The notes under the pieces were generated by a model, which worked only from the letters and a program-made list of their open reading frames with translations, was not told the origin of the DNA and made no database searches. This document shows positions 8,030-16,652 of a stretch of DNA of 64,000 nt, piece after piece. The stretch is from positions 8,567 through 72,566 of the forward strand of contig CAYPSO010000008.1 in assembly GCA_964413275.1 (NCBI GenBank), read 5' to 3'. The stretch is from JAABRE01 sp964413275 (lineage in GTDB: Bacteria; Cyanobacteriota; Cyanobacteriia; Cyanobacteriales; JAABRE01). The position numbers and the translations under genes were made by a program. Every line of letters starts with the position of its first letter. Position 1 is the first letter of the stretch.

Positions 8030-8502
8030 GGAGTCGCTTTCGTCGGTTAGTTTGGACTGAAACCCCCACTGAGGTTATACCATTCGTATATGTAACTGGA
8101 ACAATTCCTCGACATCATCCTTTGGAAAATACAGGGGGAGCGTTTTGGCATAATTGCGAACATACACAAGTCGATCCTCTGTTGGACGATCAAGCTTTGT
8201 ATCTACAAGTACCTGAAGGTATAGTAGTTATCTTAGGCTGCGCTCATGCAGGAGTAATTAACACCCTGGACTATATTGCCAAAATTACAGATACAAACAA
8301 GTTTTATGCAGTCATAGGTGGTATGCACTTGTTAAAAGCAAATCAGGAACGTTTAGAAGCTACAGTTGAAACTCTGACTAAATATGATGTTCAATTAATC
8401 GCGGCAAATCACTGTACGGGGATGAAAGCGATGACCTTTTTGTGGCACAAATTGAAGGAACGTTGTCTGGATTGTCATGTAGGTACTCAACTAAAGTTTT
8501 AA
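7990..8502 (+). pseudogene. C-terminal half of an MBL-fold hydrolase
   Basis: In one frame from about 7990 the sequence reads VIPFVYVTGTIPR, then VVILGCAHAGVINTLDYIAK, YAVIGGMHLL and LIAANHCTGMKA. These are the distal metal-binding motifs of the metallo-beta-lactamase class annotated as dihydropterin/RFA-P synthase-like. The proximal HxHxDH motif and the N-terminal half are absent. Similarity extends upstream of the first possible start (TTG at 8122), so the gene was cut by the same event that joined it to the flavoprotein remnant. Confidence 0.65.
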
Positions 8503-8840
8503 ACTTTATTGTTAATTGAGCCTATTTTACTTTTACTACCTTCAAGATACTGCCATTGGCGATCGCCTGAATTTCTCCTTTAGCTAGGGGAATCCAGTTT
8601 TCGTTAGTCTAAACTACAGAAAAATCGGATATAGATTGTGATTTGGCAAGGGATTTAGTTAAGTTTTATTGTAAGTTTGCTGCCAGAATTAACAATAATT
8701 ATCAACATCTAAAAGCTAATTTTATTTCTCATCTGGAAGATAAAGGATATAAATTTTCTCAAGGAATGTAAAATAATTGTTGTTACCTTGTCTTAAAGTT
8801 AGAATTAAAGGTCGCAGATTATTAAAATTAGAGGAAAACT
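8503..8840. other. Decayed intergenic region with short coding scraps
   Basis: No intact gene. On the minus strand a 25-codon scrap ending near 8522 reads ENWIPLAKGEIQAIANGSIL. On the plus strand an open frame before 8771 reads LARDLVKFYCKFAARINNNY and ends SHLEDKGYKFSQGM. I recognise neither. They look like tails of lost genes, continuing the decay seen from 7766. Confidence 0.4.
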
Positions 8841-10292
8841 GTGACAGTTAGAGTTAGAATCGCTCCTAGTCCAACAGGCAATTTACATATCGGTACAGCG
8901 AGAACTGCTGTATTTAACTGGCTTTTTGCCCGTAATCGTGGTGGTCAGTTTATTTTAAGGGTAGAAGATACGGATTTAGAACGCTCTCGCCCAGAATATA
9001 CGGAAAATATTAAATCTGGTTTAACTTGGTTGGGTTTAACTTGGGATGAAGGGCCATTTTTTCAGACTCAAAGACTTGACTTATATAAACAAGCAATTCA
9101 AACCTTATTAGATAAAGATTTAGCCTATCGTTGCTATTGCACCCCAGAAGAATTAGAACAAATGCGAGCAACTCAACAAGCAAAAGGACAAGCTCCCCGC
9201 TACGATAATCGTCATCGTAATCTAACTCCTGAAGATGAGGCGAGTTTAAAGGCTGAAGGTAGAAAACCAGTAATTAGGTTTAAAATTGACGATCATCAAA
9301 ATATTGTCTGGAATGATGCCATTAGGGGTACAGTCACTTGGAAAGGCAGCGATTTAGGGGGAGATATGGTTATTGCCCGTACTCCTGAAAGTGATACTGA
9401 GGCATTTGGTCAACCTTTATATAATCTAGCTGTAGTCGTCGATGATATAGACATGAATATTACCCACGTTATTCGTGGTGAGGATCATATTGCCAATACA
9501 GCAAAGCAAATTTTACTTTATCAAGCTTTAGGGGCTAAAGTGCCAGAATTTGCCCACACTCCTCTAATCTTAAGTAAAACCGGACAGAAATTATCAAAAA
9601 GGGATGGAGTAACATCCATTGATGACTTTAGGAAAATGGGTTTTTTACCTGAAGCATTGGCTAATTATATGTCTCTTTTGGGTTGGACTCCTCCTGATGC
9701 TACTGAAGAAATATTTACTCTTGCAGAAGCAGCCGAAAAGTTTAGTTTAGATAGGGTGAATAAGGCTGGAGCTAAATTTGATTGGGATAAACTTGACTGG
9801 ATTAATAGTCAGTATCTCCATAAAATACCCGCTCCAGAATTAGTGGAATTATTAGTACCCTATTGGCAAGAAGCAGGTTATCAAGTCGATATAGAAAACG
9901 ATCGCCCTTGGCTAGAAAATCTTACAGCTTTGATTACTCCTAGTTTAACTCGTCTAGCTGATGCACCTTCAGAAAGTCGTTTGTTATTAACAGAGGTTAA
10001 TTATAGTGAAGATGCGATCGCACTTTTAAAACAAGAAGGAGTTAGGGACATTATTAAATCGGTTTTAGAAGCACTTTCTAGTCAAGAAAATTTCACAGAG
10101 GAGGAAGCCAAACAAATAATTAATCAAGTTACTAAAGCGAATAACCTTAAAAAAGGTTTAGTAATGCGATCGCTTAGAGGTGCTTTAATGGGTGAATTAA
10201 GCGGGCCAGATTTGATTCAATCTTGGTTATTATTGAACAAAAAACATGAAGATAAAAATCGTTTTCAACAAGCTTTAAACGCTATTACTTAG
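8841..10292 (+). CDS. gltX: Glutamyl-tRNA synthetase
   Basis: A class I aminoacyl-tRNA synthetase of 483 aa. The N-terminal APSPTGNLHIGTARTAVFNW contains the HIGH motif (HIGT), followed by FILRVEDTDLERS. KLSKRDGVTSI is the KMSKS equivalent at about residue 250, and the C-terminal anticodon-binding helical domain is complete. It charges tRNA-Glu, which also feeds tetrapyrrole synthesis. The start is GTG at 8841, directly before the conserved TVRVRIAPSPTG. Confidence 0.97.
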   Translation: MTVRVRIAPSPTGNLHIGTARTAVFNWLFARNRGGQFILRVEDTDLERSRPEYTENIKSGLTWLGLTWDEGPFFQTQRLDLYKQAIQTLLDKDLAYRCYCTPEELEQMRATQQAKGQAPRYDNRHRNLTPEDEASLKAEGRKPVIRFKIDDHQNIVWNDAIRGTVTWKGSDLGGDMVIARTPESDTEAFGQPLYNLAVVVDDIDMNITHVIRGEDHIANTAKQILLYQALGAKVPEFAHTPLILSKTGQKLSKRDGVTSIDDFRKMGFLPEALANYMSLLGWTPPDATEEIFTLAEAAEKFSLDRVNKAGAKFDWDKLDWINSQYLHKIPAPELVELLVPYWQEAGYQVDIENDRPWLENLTALITPSLTRLADAPSESRLLLTEVNYSEDAIALLKQEGVRDIIKSVLEALSSQENFTEEEAKQIINQVTKANNLKKGLVMRSLRGALMGELSGPDLIQSWLLLNKKHEDKNRFQQALNAIT

Positions 10293-10320
10293 ATTAATAA
10301 GTACCCCGAATAAAATTAAT

Positions 10321-10342
10321 GGTAGGGTGGGCAATGCCCACC
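10321..10342. repeat. GGGTGGGCAATGCCCACC palindrome
   Basis: A near-perfect short palindrome lies 29 bp after the gltX stop. It is a member of the dispersed GTAGGGTGGGCA family and is followed by AAAAGGTTTTTG, so it could also serve as a transcription terminator for gltX. Confidence 0.65.
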
Positions 10343-10561
10343 AAAAGGTTTTTGTTTAATTAATTTTATGTAACTATTTACTAGGGGCGATTATAATTCA
10401 TAAATGTCAATTTTAAAAAAAATAATATGTAGTTCTATTTTGGTTATAAACATAATTTTTTTAGAGAGAGAAAAGTTTATAAATCATTTATAAACGCTAT
10501 ATATATCAAAACTAAGATTTGCTCCTACTCCAAATCATAACTTTTACTTCTATAATTTATA

Positions 10562-12874
10562 GTGAATTACTACCATCAAAAACGTTTAAAAATTAATATT
10601 CAAGGTGTAGTTCAAGGTGTCGGTTTTCGCCCTTTTATCTATCGTTTAGCTAGTGAATTAACTTTAACAGGATGGGTTAATAATTCGGCTCAAGGTGTAA
10701 ATATTGAAGTAGAAGGAAAAACTGAAACTTTAAATACATTTCTCCATCGTCTTGAACGGGAAAAACCACCCCATTCTTTAATTCAAAATTTGCAAATTAC
10801 TTGGCTAGAACCTTTAGGCTATCAAGACTTTACCATTCGGGCTAGTGTTGCTGGTGAATTAACTGCCCTTATATCTGCTGATATGGCTACTTGTGCTGAT
10901 TGTTTACAAGAAATTTTTAATCCTAACCATCGTCGCTATCGCTATCCTTTTACTAATTGCACTCACTGTGGCCCTCGTTATACCATAATTGAAGCATTAC
11001 CCTACGATCGCCCCTACACTACCATGAAAACATTCTCCATGTGTCGGGAATGTCAACAGGAATATCAAAATCCCCTTAATCGCCGTTTTCATGCTCAACC
11101 CAACGCCTGTGCTAAGTGCGGGCCAAAACTAGAATTTTGGGATCAAAATGAACAATTAATTGATAATTCTGAAGATGCTTTAATCGCTACTGTCAAAGCA
11201 ATTCGTCAGGGTCAAATTATGGCAATTAAAGGATTAGGAGGCTTTCATTTAGTAGTTGATGCCACGAACCAAAAAGCCGTGCAACGTTTGCGTCAACGGA
11301 AACAGCGTCTAGATAAACCCTTTGCGCTGATGTATCCTCATCTAGATTTAATTAAACAGCATTGCCAAGTTTCAGCACTAGAAGAAAAATTATTGCTATC
11401 GCCCATTGCTCCTATTGTTTTACTCTATCGTCATAATTTTAAAGCTTTAAGTACCGCAGTTGCGCCGAATAATCCTTATTTGGGTGTTATGCTTCCCTAT
11501 ACTCCTTTACATCATCTTTTGCTTTCAGAATTGGCTTTTCCTGTGGTTGCCACTAGCGGGAATTTAGCAGGTGAGCCGATTTGTATTGACGAACAAGAAG
11601 CACAAAAACGTCTTGCAACCATTGCCGATGGTTTTTTAGTTCACAATCGCCCGATTTTGCGCCCTGTAGATGATTCTATTGTCAGAGTTATGGGAGGACG
11701 TACCATGATTTTAAGACGGGCTAGAGGCTATGCACCTTTACCTATTGCCCTAAATTTAGGCGGGGAAAATTTACCTGATTCTATGCTTGCGGTGGGAGCA
11801 CACCTAAAAAATGCGATCGCCATTTTACATAAAAAACAAGTTTTTCTTAGTCAATATTTAGGTGACTTGGAAACTCCTCAAAGTTTAAATAATTTTGAAA
11901 AAACGATTACCAGTCTAAGTAAATTATATGAACTTAAACCAAAAACAGTTGTCTGCGATGGCCATCCTGACTATTTTTCTACTCAATACGCTCAAAACCT
12001 TGATATTCCATGTGTTCAAGTACAACATCACCACGCCCATATCCTCTCCTGTATGGCAGAAAATCAACTTTTAGGAGAAAGGGTTTTAGGTATAGCTTGG
12101 GATGGTACGGGATACGGATTAGACGGTACTATTTGGGGAGGAGAATTTTTCGGTGTCTCAACATCTGGCTCAATACAAAGAATTGCCCATTTAAAACCTT
12201 TTTTACTCCCAGGGGGAAATTTAGCAATTAAAGAACCTCGGCGGGTGGCTCTAGGCTTACTTTACGAGATTTTTGGTGATAATTTCTTGAGCGAGTCTCA
12301 ATTGCAACCTTGGTTAAAAATTTTTGCGAGCCAAGAATTAAAAATTTTCCCCACTATGTTTAGTAAGAAGCTCAATACCTCTGTGACTTCTAGTATGGGA
12401 AGACTATTTGATGGAGTTGCTGCCTTAGTTAATTTATGTCACAAAGCTACTTTTGAAGGACAAGCAGCCATGCAATTGGAATTTGCTTTAGATGGTATTA
12501 AAACTGATGATTATTATCACTTTGAATTATTAACTAAAACCGAGATAATCGAAATTGATTGGCAACCTATAATATTAAATATTCTTGAAGATATTCAAAA
12601 AAATATCTCAGTAGGGATTATTTCCGCTAAATTTCACAATAGTTTAATTGAAATAATTATAGCGATCGCCCATAAAATAAAAATAGATAAAATAGTATTA
12701 TCAGGGGGATGCTGGCAAAATAAATATTTATGCGATCGCACCATTCAAGCTCTAAACCAAGAAGGTTTTCAACCCTATTGGCATCAACTTGTACCTCCCA
12801 ATGATGGCGGTATATCCCTTGGGCAGATTGTTGCCGCAGCTATGGAAATTAAACAAACAAGAAATAACAAATAA
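10562..12874 (+). CDS. hypF: Hydrogenase maturation carbamoyltransferase HypF
   Basis: HypF makes the cyanide ligands of [NiFe] hydrogenase by transferring carbamoyl to HypE. Four domains are visible. Residues 1-95 are acylphosphatase (QGVVQGVGFRPFIYRLASEL). Zinc fingers at about 110-190 have CADCLQEIF, CTHCGPRYT, CRECQQEY and CAKCGPK. A YrdC-like domain at about 200-390 has KGLGGFHLVVDA and ATSGNLAGEPI. A Kae1-like domain at about 400-765 has VQHHHAHILSCMAE, AWDGTGYGLDG and VLSGGCWQN. At 770 aa it is full length. The start is GTG at 10562, and hypC follows after 6 bp. Confidence 0.96.
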   Translation: MNYYHQKRLKINIQGVVQGVGFRPFIYRLASELTLTGWVNNSAQGVNIEVEGKTETLNTFLHRLEREKPPHSLIQNLQITWLEPLGYQDFTIRASVAGELTALISADMATCADCLQEIFNPNHRRYRYPFTNCTHCGPRYTIIEALPYDRPYTTMKTFSMCRECQQEYQNPLNRRFHAQPNACAKCGPKLEFWDQNEQLIDNSEDALIATVKAIRQGQIMAIKGLGGFHLVVDATNQKAVQRLRQRKQRLDKPFALMYPHLDLIKQHCQVSALEEKLLLSPIAPIVLLYRHNFKALSTAVAPNNPYLGVMLPYTPLHHLLLSELAFPVVATSGNLAGEPICIDEQEAQKRLATIADGFLVHNRPILRPVDDSIVRVMGGRTMILRRARGYAPLPIALNLGGENLPDSMLAVGAHLKNAIAILHKKQVFLSQYLGDLETPQSLNNFEKTITSLSKLYELKPKTVVCDGHPDYFSTQYAQNLDIPCVQVQHHHAHILSCMAENQLLGERVLGIAWDGTGYGLDGTIWGGEFFGVSTSGSIQRIAHLKPFLLPGGNLAIKEPRRVALGLLYEIFGDNFLSESQLQPWLKIFASQELKIFPTMFSKKLNTSVTSSMGRLFDGVAALVNLCHKATFEGQAAMQLEFALDGIKTDDYYHFELLTKTEIIEIDWQPIILNILEDIQKNISVGIISAKFHNSLIEIIIAIAHKIKIDKIVLSGGCWQNKYLCDRTIQALNQEGFQPYWHQLVPPNDGGISLGQIVAAAMEIKQTRNNK

Positions 12875-12880
12875 CGAATT

Positions 12881-13105
12881 ATGTGTTTAGCAATTCCGGG
12901 TAAAATTCTTAGTATTACAGGGGAAGATTCTCTTTATCGAACAGGTAAAGTTAGTTTTGGTGGTGCAGTAAAAGAAATTAGTCTTGCTTATGTGCCAGAA
13001 GCTAAAGTAGGGGATTATGCGATTGTTCATGTTGGTTTTGCCCTTAGTATTGTCGATGAGGAAGAAGCAAAACAAACTTTAGAAGCTATTAATCAAGTCT
13101 TATAA
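12881..13105 (+). CDS. hypC: Hydrogenase maturation chaperone HypC
   Basis: A 74-residue HypC/HupF protein with the invariant N-terminal MCLAIPGKI, whose Cys2 binds iron, and the VGDYAIVHVGFALSIVDEEE core. It shuttles the Fe(CN)2CO unit to the hydrogenase large subunit together with HypD. It is in an operon with hypF (6-bp gap). The structural hydrogenase genes and hypABDE are not in this window. Confidence 0.95.
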   Translation: MCLAIPGKILSITGEDSLYRTGKVSFGGAVKEISLAYVPEAKVGDYAIVHVGFALSIVDEEEAKQTLEAINQVL

Positions 13106-13159
13106 CTTTTAGTAGTAAGGGATTAGCAAACAAATGATATACCAGTTTATCTATTTTTT

Positions 13160-13222
13160 GGTGGGCAAAATATGCTTTGAGAATATCCGGTAAACTCGAT
13201 CTATCGGTTTTGGCCACCCTAC
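13160..13222. repeat. Diverged GTGGGCA...GCCACCCTAC palindromic repeat
   Basis: Long form of the dispersed repeat, with 15-bp imperfect ends and an internal spacer of about 40 bp. A separate hairpin, AAGCCCTTTAGGGCTT, follows near 13256 and recurs near 37456. It sits between the convergent hypC and amylase genes. Confidence 0.55.
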
Positions 13223-13316
13223 TTTAAGTGGTACTTTATTTAACCGCAATTTCCTAAGCCCTTTAGGGCTTATATAGAGGACTTTAGTCCTCACTACAAA
13301 CTTATAAAAATACTTA

Positions 13317-14801
13317 CTAATCAGTTGATTGTGGCACCCATACAGAAACTGAACCTGCTAAACAAGAAAATTCTGCCCAACCTTCATCATTAGTAACAAC
13401 TGGTTCATCAATGTGTTCGGTAATATCAATATAAGTTTGGTTAGGTTGACCTACTTCCATCCATTTAGTACCAGCATCGCCATTACTTAATACTACAGCC
13501 ATTCCCCCCGGATGTTCTTCATCACCGAGTCTTGTCCAACCAATAGTATTACTATGATCGAAATAATCATATTGATCGCCAAAAGCATATTCTTGACGGG
13601 CAAATAAAAATTTATCAATAATCCATTGATGCTTATCCATCCAAATTTCGTACTCTTGTCCATCTCTTCCCCTATCTTTATAGTGCGCGCCATAGTAATC
13701 GGCATAAAAGATGCAAGGATAACCATCTCTTCTTAATAAAATTAAGGCGTAAGCTAAAGGTTTAAACCAACCTTCAACTACAGATTCTAAAGATTGCAAA
13801 GGTTGAGAATCATGATTTTCAACTAAAGTAACGGCTAAAGCTGGTTGCTGTTTTACTAATGTGCCGTCAAATATCTGACGCATATCGAAATTATTACCTG
13901 TCTTACTAGCCTCAGTAAAGTTATAGTGTAAGGGGGTATCAAATAAGGCAATGTCCCCACCAGTAACATCAATAAAATGATGTAAAGCTTCAATATGATT
14001 TGACCAATATTCACCCACTGCAAATAACTTTTTGCCAGCATGATGGCGAACATGATTTAGCCATTCGGGAAAGAATCCTGCTTTAACGTGCTTGACAGCA
14101 TCGAAGCGAAAACCATCCACATTAGTAGTTTTGATATACCATTCACCCCAATATTTAAGTTCTCCCCTTACTTCAGGATGTTCCATATCTAAATCGCAAC
14201 CCATTAAATAATCAAAAGAGCCTTGTTCTAAATCTACTTGTTGGTCAAAACCTTTATCTTTAAATAAATAAATTGCATTAGCATCTCCGTCATAAGCATT
14301 ATAGTCAACAGCATCAAAATGCCACCAATGCCACTCCAGACTAGAATACTTACCTTTACGCCCCGGAAAGGTAAAGTGCGTCCATACCTTAACTTTTTGT
14401 AAATCTCCTATAGGCTCATGGCGGTTATTAGGGTTAAAAGGAGTAGCTTCTACCTCTTCTTCTTCATCGCCACCGAGTTTATGATTTAAAACCACATCTG
14501 CATAGATGTGAATACCATTTTTTTGAGCTATTTTAACTGCATTAATATATTCTTCTTTTGTCCCGTATTTGGTTCTTACCGAACCTTTTTGGTCAAATTC
14601 CCCTAAATCAAACATATCATAAACGCCGTATCCCACATCATAGCCACCAGCAGTACCTTTATAGGCTGGGGGTAGCCATACAGCAGTAACACCCACTTTA
14701 GCTAAATCTTCGGCATTTTTAGCTAATTCATTCCACAGGCTACCATCGGCTTCATTATACCAGTGGAAATACTGCATCATAACACCATTAAATTCTGACA
14801 T
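13317..14801 (-). CDS. amyA: Cytoplasmic alpha-amylase (GH13)
   Basis: It hydrolyses alpha-1,4-glucans, probably glycogen breakdown products, in the cytoplasm; there is no signal peptide. GH13 motifs are in order: YADVVLNHK (region I), VDGFRFDAVKHV (region II, nucleophile Asp), KKLFAVGEYW (region III, acid/base Glu) and TLVENHDSQ (region IV, transition-state Asp). The N-terminal GVMMQYFHWY is typical of the GH13_5 cytoplasmic amylases. At 494 aa it is full length. It is a single gene with AGGAG before the ATG. Confidence 0.95.
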   Translation of the reverse strand: MSEFNGVMMQYFHWYNEADGSLWNELAKNAEDLAKVGVTAVWLPPAYKGTAGGYDVGYGVYDMFDLGEFDQKGSVRTKYGTKEEYINAVKIAQKNGIHIYADVVLNHKLGGDEEEEVEATPFNPNNRHEPIGDLQKVKVWTHFTFPGRKGKYSSLEWHWWHFDAVDYNAYDGDANAIYLFKDKGFDQQVDLEQGSFDYLMGCDLDMEHPEVRGELKYWGEWYIKTTNVDGFRFDAVKHVKAGFFPEWLNHVRHHAGKKLFAVGEYWSNHIEALHHFIDVTGGDIALFDTPLHYNFTEASKTGNNFDMRQIFDGTLVKQQPALAVTLVENHDSQPLQSLESVVEGWFKPLAYALILLRRDGYPCIFYADYYGAHYKDRGRDGQEYEIWMDKHQWIIDKFLFARQEYAFGDQYDYFDHSNTIGWTRLGDEEHPGGMAVVLSNGDAGTKWMEVGQPNQTYIDITEHIDEPVVTNDEGWAEFSCLAGSVSVWVPQSTD

Positions 14802-14861
14802 ATTAGAACTCCTGTTATTGGAAATTAAATAGTTATGCGTGATGTCACTTTAAAAAATTTT

Positions 14862-15184
14862 GGCTCTGTGAGTTTGAGTATGATAAATTACTAGCAAAAA
14901 TGCCAGTGTAATAGAACTATTCTTCTGAAATTATCGAAGTTAGTTAAACCATAAGCATTTCTTTTAATTAACTTAATTTTCTGATTAATTCCTTCCACTA
15001 CTCCTTGAGTTGTCCTATTATCAAAATAGGCCACAATTTCATCAATCCATCTTCTTATTGTCTTACAACTTTTGGGGAAATATTTATGTGCTTTTTCTGT
15101 CCATTCTATTAACTTATAAAAGGCCTCATCACTACTTATTTCCTCTTCATATATTTCCCTTAGTTTTTCTTTATGTTCATACAT
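14862..15184 (-). pseudogene. ISL3-family transposase C-terminal remnant
   Basis: The 97 residues (HKYFPKSCKTIRRWIDEIVA, then NRTTQGVVEGINQKIKLIKR and FDNFRRIVLLHWHF) match the C-terminal end of ISL3-family DDE transposases, including the last catalytic-glutamate helix (VEGINQKIK). The other 300 or more residues are missing. Just past the stop, GGCTCTGTGAGTTTGAG at 14862 looks like an ISL3 terminal inverted repeat, so one end of the element is preserved and the other is deleted. Confidence 0.75.
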
Positions 15185-15271
15185 TTAAAGTTCAGGATTA
15201 GATGGCATATTTATTAAATCTTAATATTGCAAAATGTATATCCTATTATATAGTAGTACAAAATAAAGTTC

Positions 15272-15532
15272 TTATTTCATGACACATTCAGCTTTAGCCT
15301 TAGCAATGGCAATCATTTTTGAGGAAATATCGATCGCCCGAATATGCTTAACGTAGGGAGCATGAATCAGAGCAGTTGAGCCAGTACCACAGCCAAACTC
15401 TAACACTTCCATCTCTGGCTGTAAATACCCCCGTGTCACCTCTAATTTTTTCTGATAAGATGCCTCATCGGCAATAGGTTGTTTGGAGTATTTTTCGGCA
15501 ATTTTATCCCAAAATTTAGATGAAGTTGTCAT
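15272..15532 (-). pseudogene. Truncated SAM-dependent methyltransferase
   Basis: The start is ATG at 15532 with GGAGG just upstream. MTTSSKFWDKIAEKYSKQPI is typical of small class I methyltransferases, and motif I (MEVLEFGCGTGSTALIHA) is intact. It stops after about 86 residues at AKAECVMK, where relatives run to about 200-210 aa, so motifs II and beyond are lost. It sits next to the ISL3 remnant, whose arrival probably removed the 3' part. A non-functional fragment is most likely. Confidence 0.75.
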
Positions 15533-15659
15533 AAAATCCTCCATAATTAATTTTTATAGAATTAACTTAAATTTTCTGCTTGTACCACCATTAAGAAGAG
15601 TAAATAATTATCCGCAGAGAGATAATTTCTATAAGGGCAAAAAATATGTATCAGCGATC

Positions 15660-15960
15660 ACATTTAAACTATTGACACTCTCACCGTCAAGCTGACGCTA
15701 TGATGGGAGATTCTTGCGGATTTCAGATTGCCTCTTAACTAGGCTTCGACTATTGCTAATCTTGCCCCCGTCAGATCGACTCCACAAGCTTTTTATGTTC
15801 TTGGTGTCTTTCCAAGACACGGACTGCCCGGCCGCGAAAGTATCAAACGTTCTAATCCTTCAAAGTTTTACCTAAACAAGGATTTGTGTTTAGAACCCCA
15901 TACTTTGACTATTTAGTTGTCATGGTACTTTGTTTTTTTTGTTTACTTACCCGGCCTACA
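15660..15960 (-). mobile_element. IS200/IS605-like element remnant: tnpB tail and right end
   Basis: Read on the minus strand, a fragment KACGVDLTGARLAIVEA, a stop, then KSARISHHS looks like the decayed C-terminal tail of a cyanobacterial TnpB. It is followed by CGTCAGCTTGACGGTGAGAG, which resembles the stem-bearing right end of these elements. Upstream, strong potential helices occur (AAAGTAT/ATACTTT, GTTCTAA/TTAGAAC and GTGTCTT-GGA-AAGACAC). A structured RNA such as the TnpB guide scaffold would be made from exactly this part. The rest of tnpB is gone. The assignment rests on pattern memory, so it is moderate. Confidence 0.5.
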
Positions 15961-15988
15961 TTACTGGTTACTCGGTATAATAACTGTT

Positions 15989-16008
15989 GTACATCATATT
16001 TAATGTAC
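15989..16008. promoter_or_regulatory. Inverted repeat operator candidate
   Basis: GTACAT (15989-15994) and ATGTAC (16003-16008) form a 6-8-6 inverted repeat just before the ribbon-helix-helix gene. A TATAAT hexamer lies at 15976-15981. The placement fits autoregulation by the RHH protein. Confidence 0.45.
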
Positions 16009-16013
16009 TGTCA

Positions 16014-16226
16014 ATGGTTAGAAAGATTCAATTCACTCTACGGTTAACAGAAGATGAAAAATCAAGACTTGCTTACTATGCAAGATGCAAAAATGTTAGT
16101 ATGTCAGAGGTTATACAAGACTACTGCAAACGATTGCCCAAACCACCAAGTAAAGCGGAGCGCCGAGGCGGCTTTGAAAGCCGCTTCTCGCCGCACCAAG
16201 AAGAAGAAAAAGACTCGTTAAATTAA
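16014..16226 (+). CDS. Ribbon-helix-helix (CopG/Arc-type) small protein
   Basis: Residues 1-45 form a ribbon-helix-helix: the strand MVRKIQFTLRLTEDEKSRLA, then helix A, then NVSMSEVIQDYCKRL as helix B. The C-terminal 30 residues are encoded by low-complexity GC-richer DNA with a palindromic GGCGGCTTTGAAAGCCGC patch and look like read-through of a repeat. The ATG at 16014 is chosen over the in-frame TTG at 15987, since the latter lies before the operator-like repeat. Similar RHH genes accompany tnpB elements in cyanobacteria (from memory), and this one is divergent from such a remnant. Confidence 0.65.
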   Translation: MVRKIQFTLRLTEDEKSRLAYYARCKNVSMSEVIQDYCKRLPKPPSKAERRGGFESRFSPHQEEEKDSLN

Positions 16227-16383
16227 TCATTTAACTTCGCTTTTAGTTTATTAGTTCTATCTTTTATGGAGCAGGCAAAATGCCTGCTATTACAGCCGTT
16301 TTCAAATGAATTGAGGGACTTTGACTCAATTGTCCCTGAAAATTGGGGTCTAGGGGAGCGAAAACTGCTATTGTCCTAATTAT

Positions 16384-16587
16384 TTACTTCTGATCTGAAT
16401 CTTCGTCAGCATTAACTTTAGGAATATAATCAGGACGTTCTTGATTTTCCCAGCCAGCAGGACGTTTTGAGTTATACCAAGCAATAGAACCAAGGGTAAT
16501 AGCTGCAATAAAACCAACCACATAAACAGCAGTAAAATAAACAGGAAAACCAGCACCTTGTGCAGATGCTTCCATAATTAAGTACAT
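16384..16587 (-). CDS. psb35: Small single-helix thylakoid protein, Psb35-like
   Basis: A 67-residue protein with one membrane helix at about residues 16-38 and a conserved exit motif IAWYNSKRPAGWENQERPDY, followed by an acidic tail. The motif and size match the small cyanobacterial protein family annotated as PSII accessory protein Psb35 (Ssl2148 in Synechocystis), which associates with CP47. I assign it from motif memory. A start at the internal ATG (residue 5) is also possible. Confidence 0.5.
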   Translation of the reverse strand: MYLIMEASAQGAGFPVYFTAVYVVGFIAAITLGSIAWYNSKRPAGWENQERPDYIPKVNADEDSDQK

Positions 16588-16652
16588 AATAATTAAACTC
16601 CGTATTTAAAAATTGATAATTTGGATAGTAAGCTTCTACACAAAAAATTGTA

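Noticed and set aside
8122..8502. The MBL frame as an intact 126-aa protein
   Set aside because: Similarity continues upstream of the only available start (TTG 8122) and the proximal metal-binding motif is absent.
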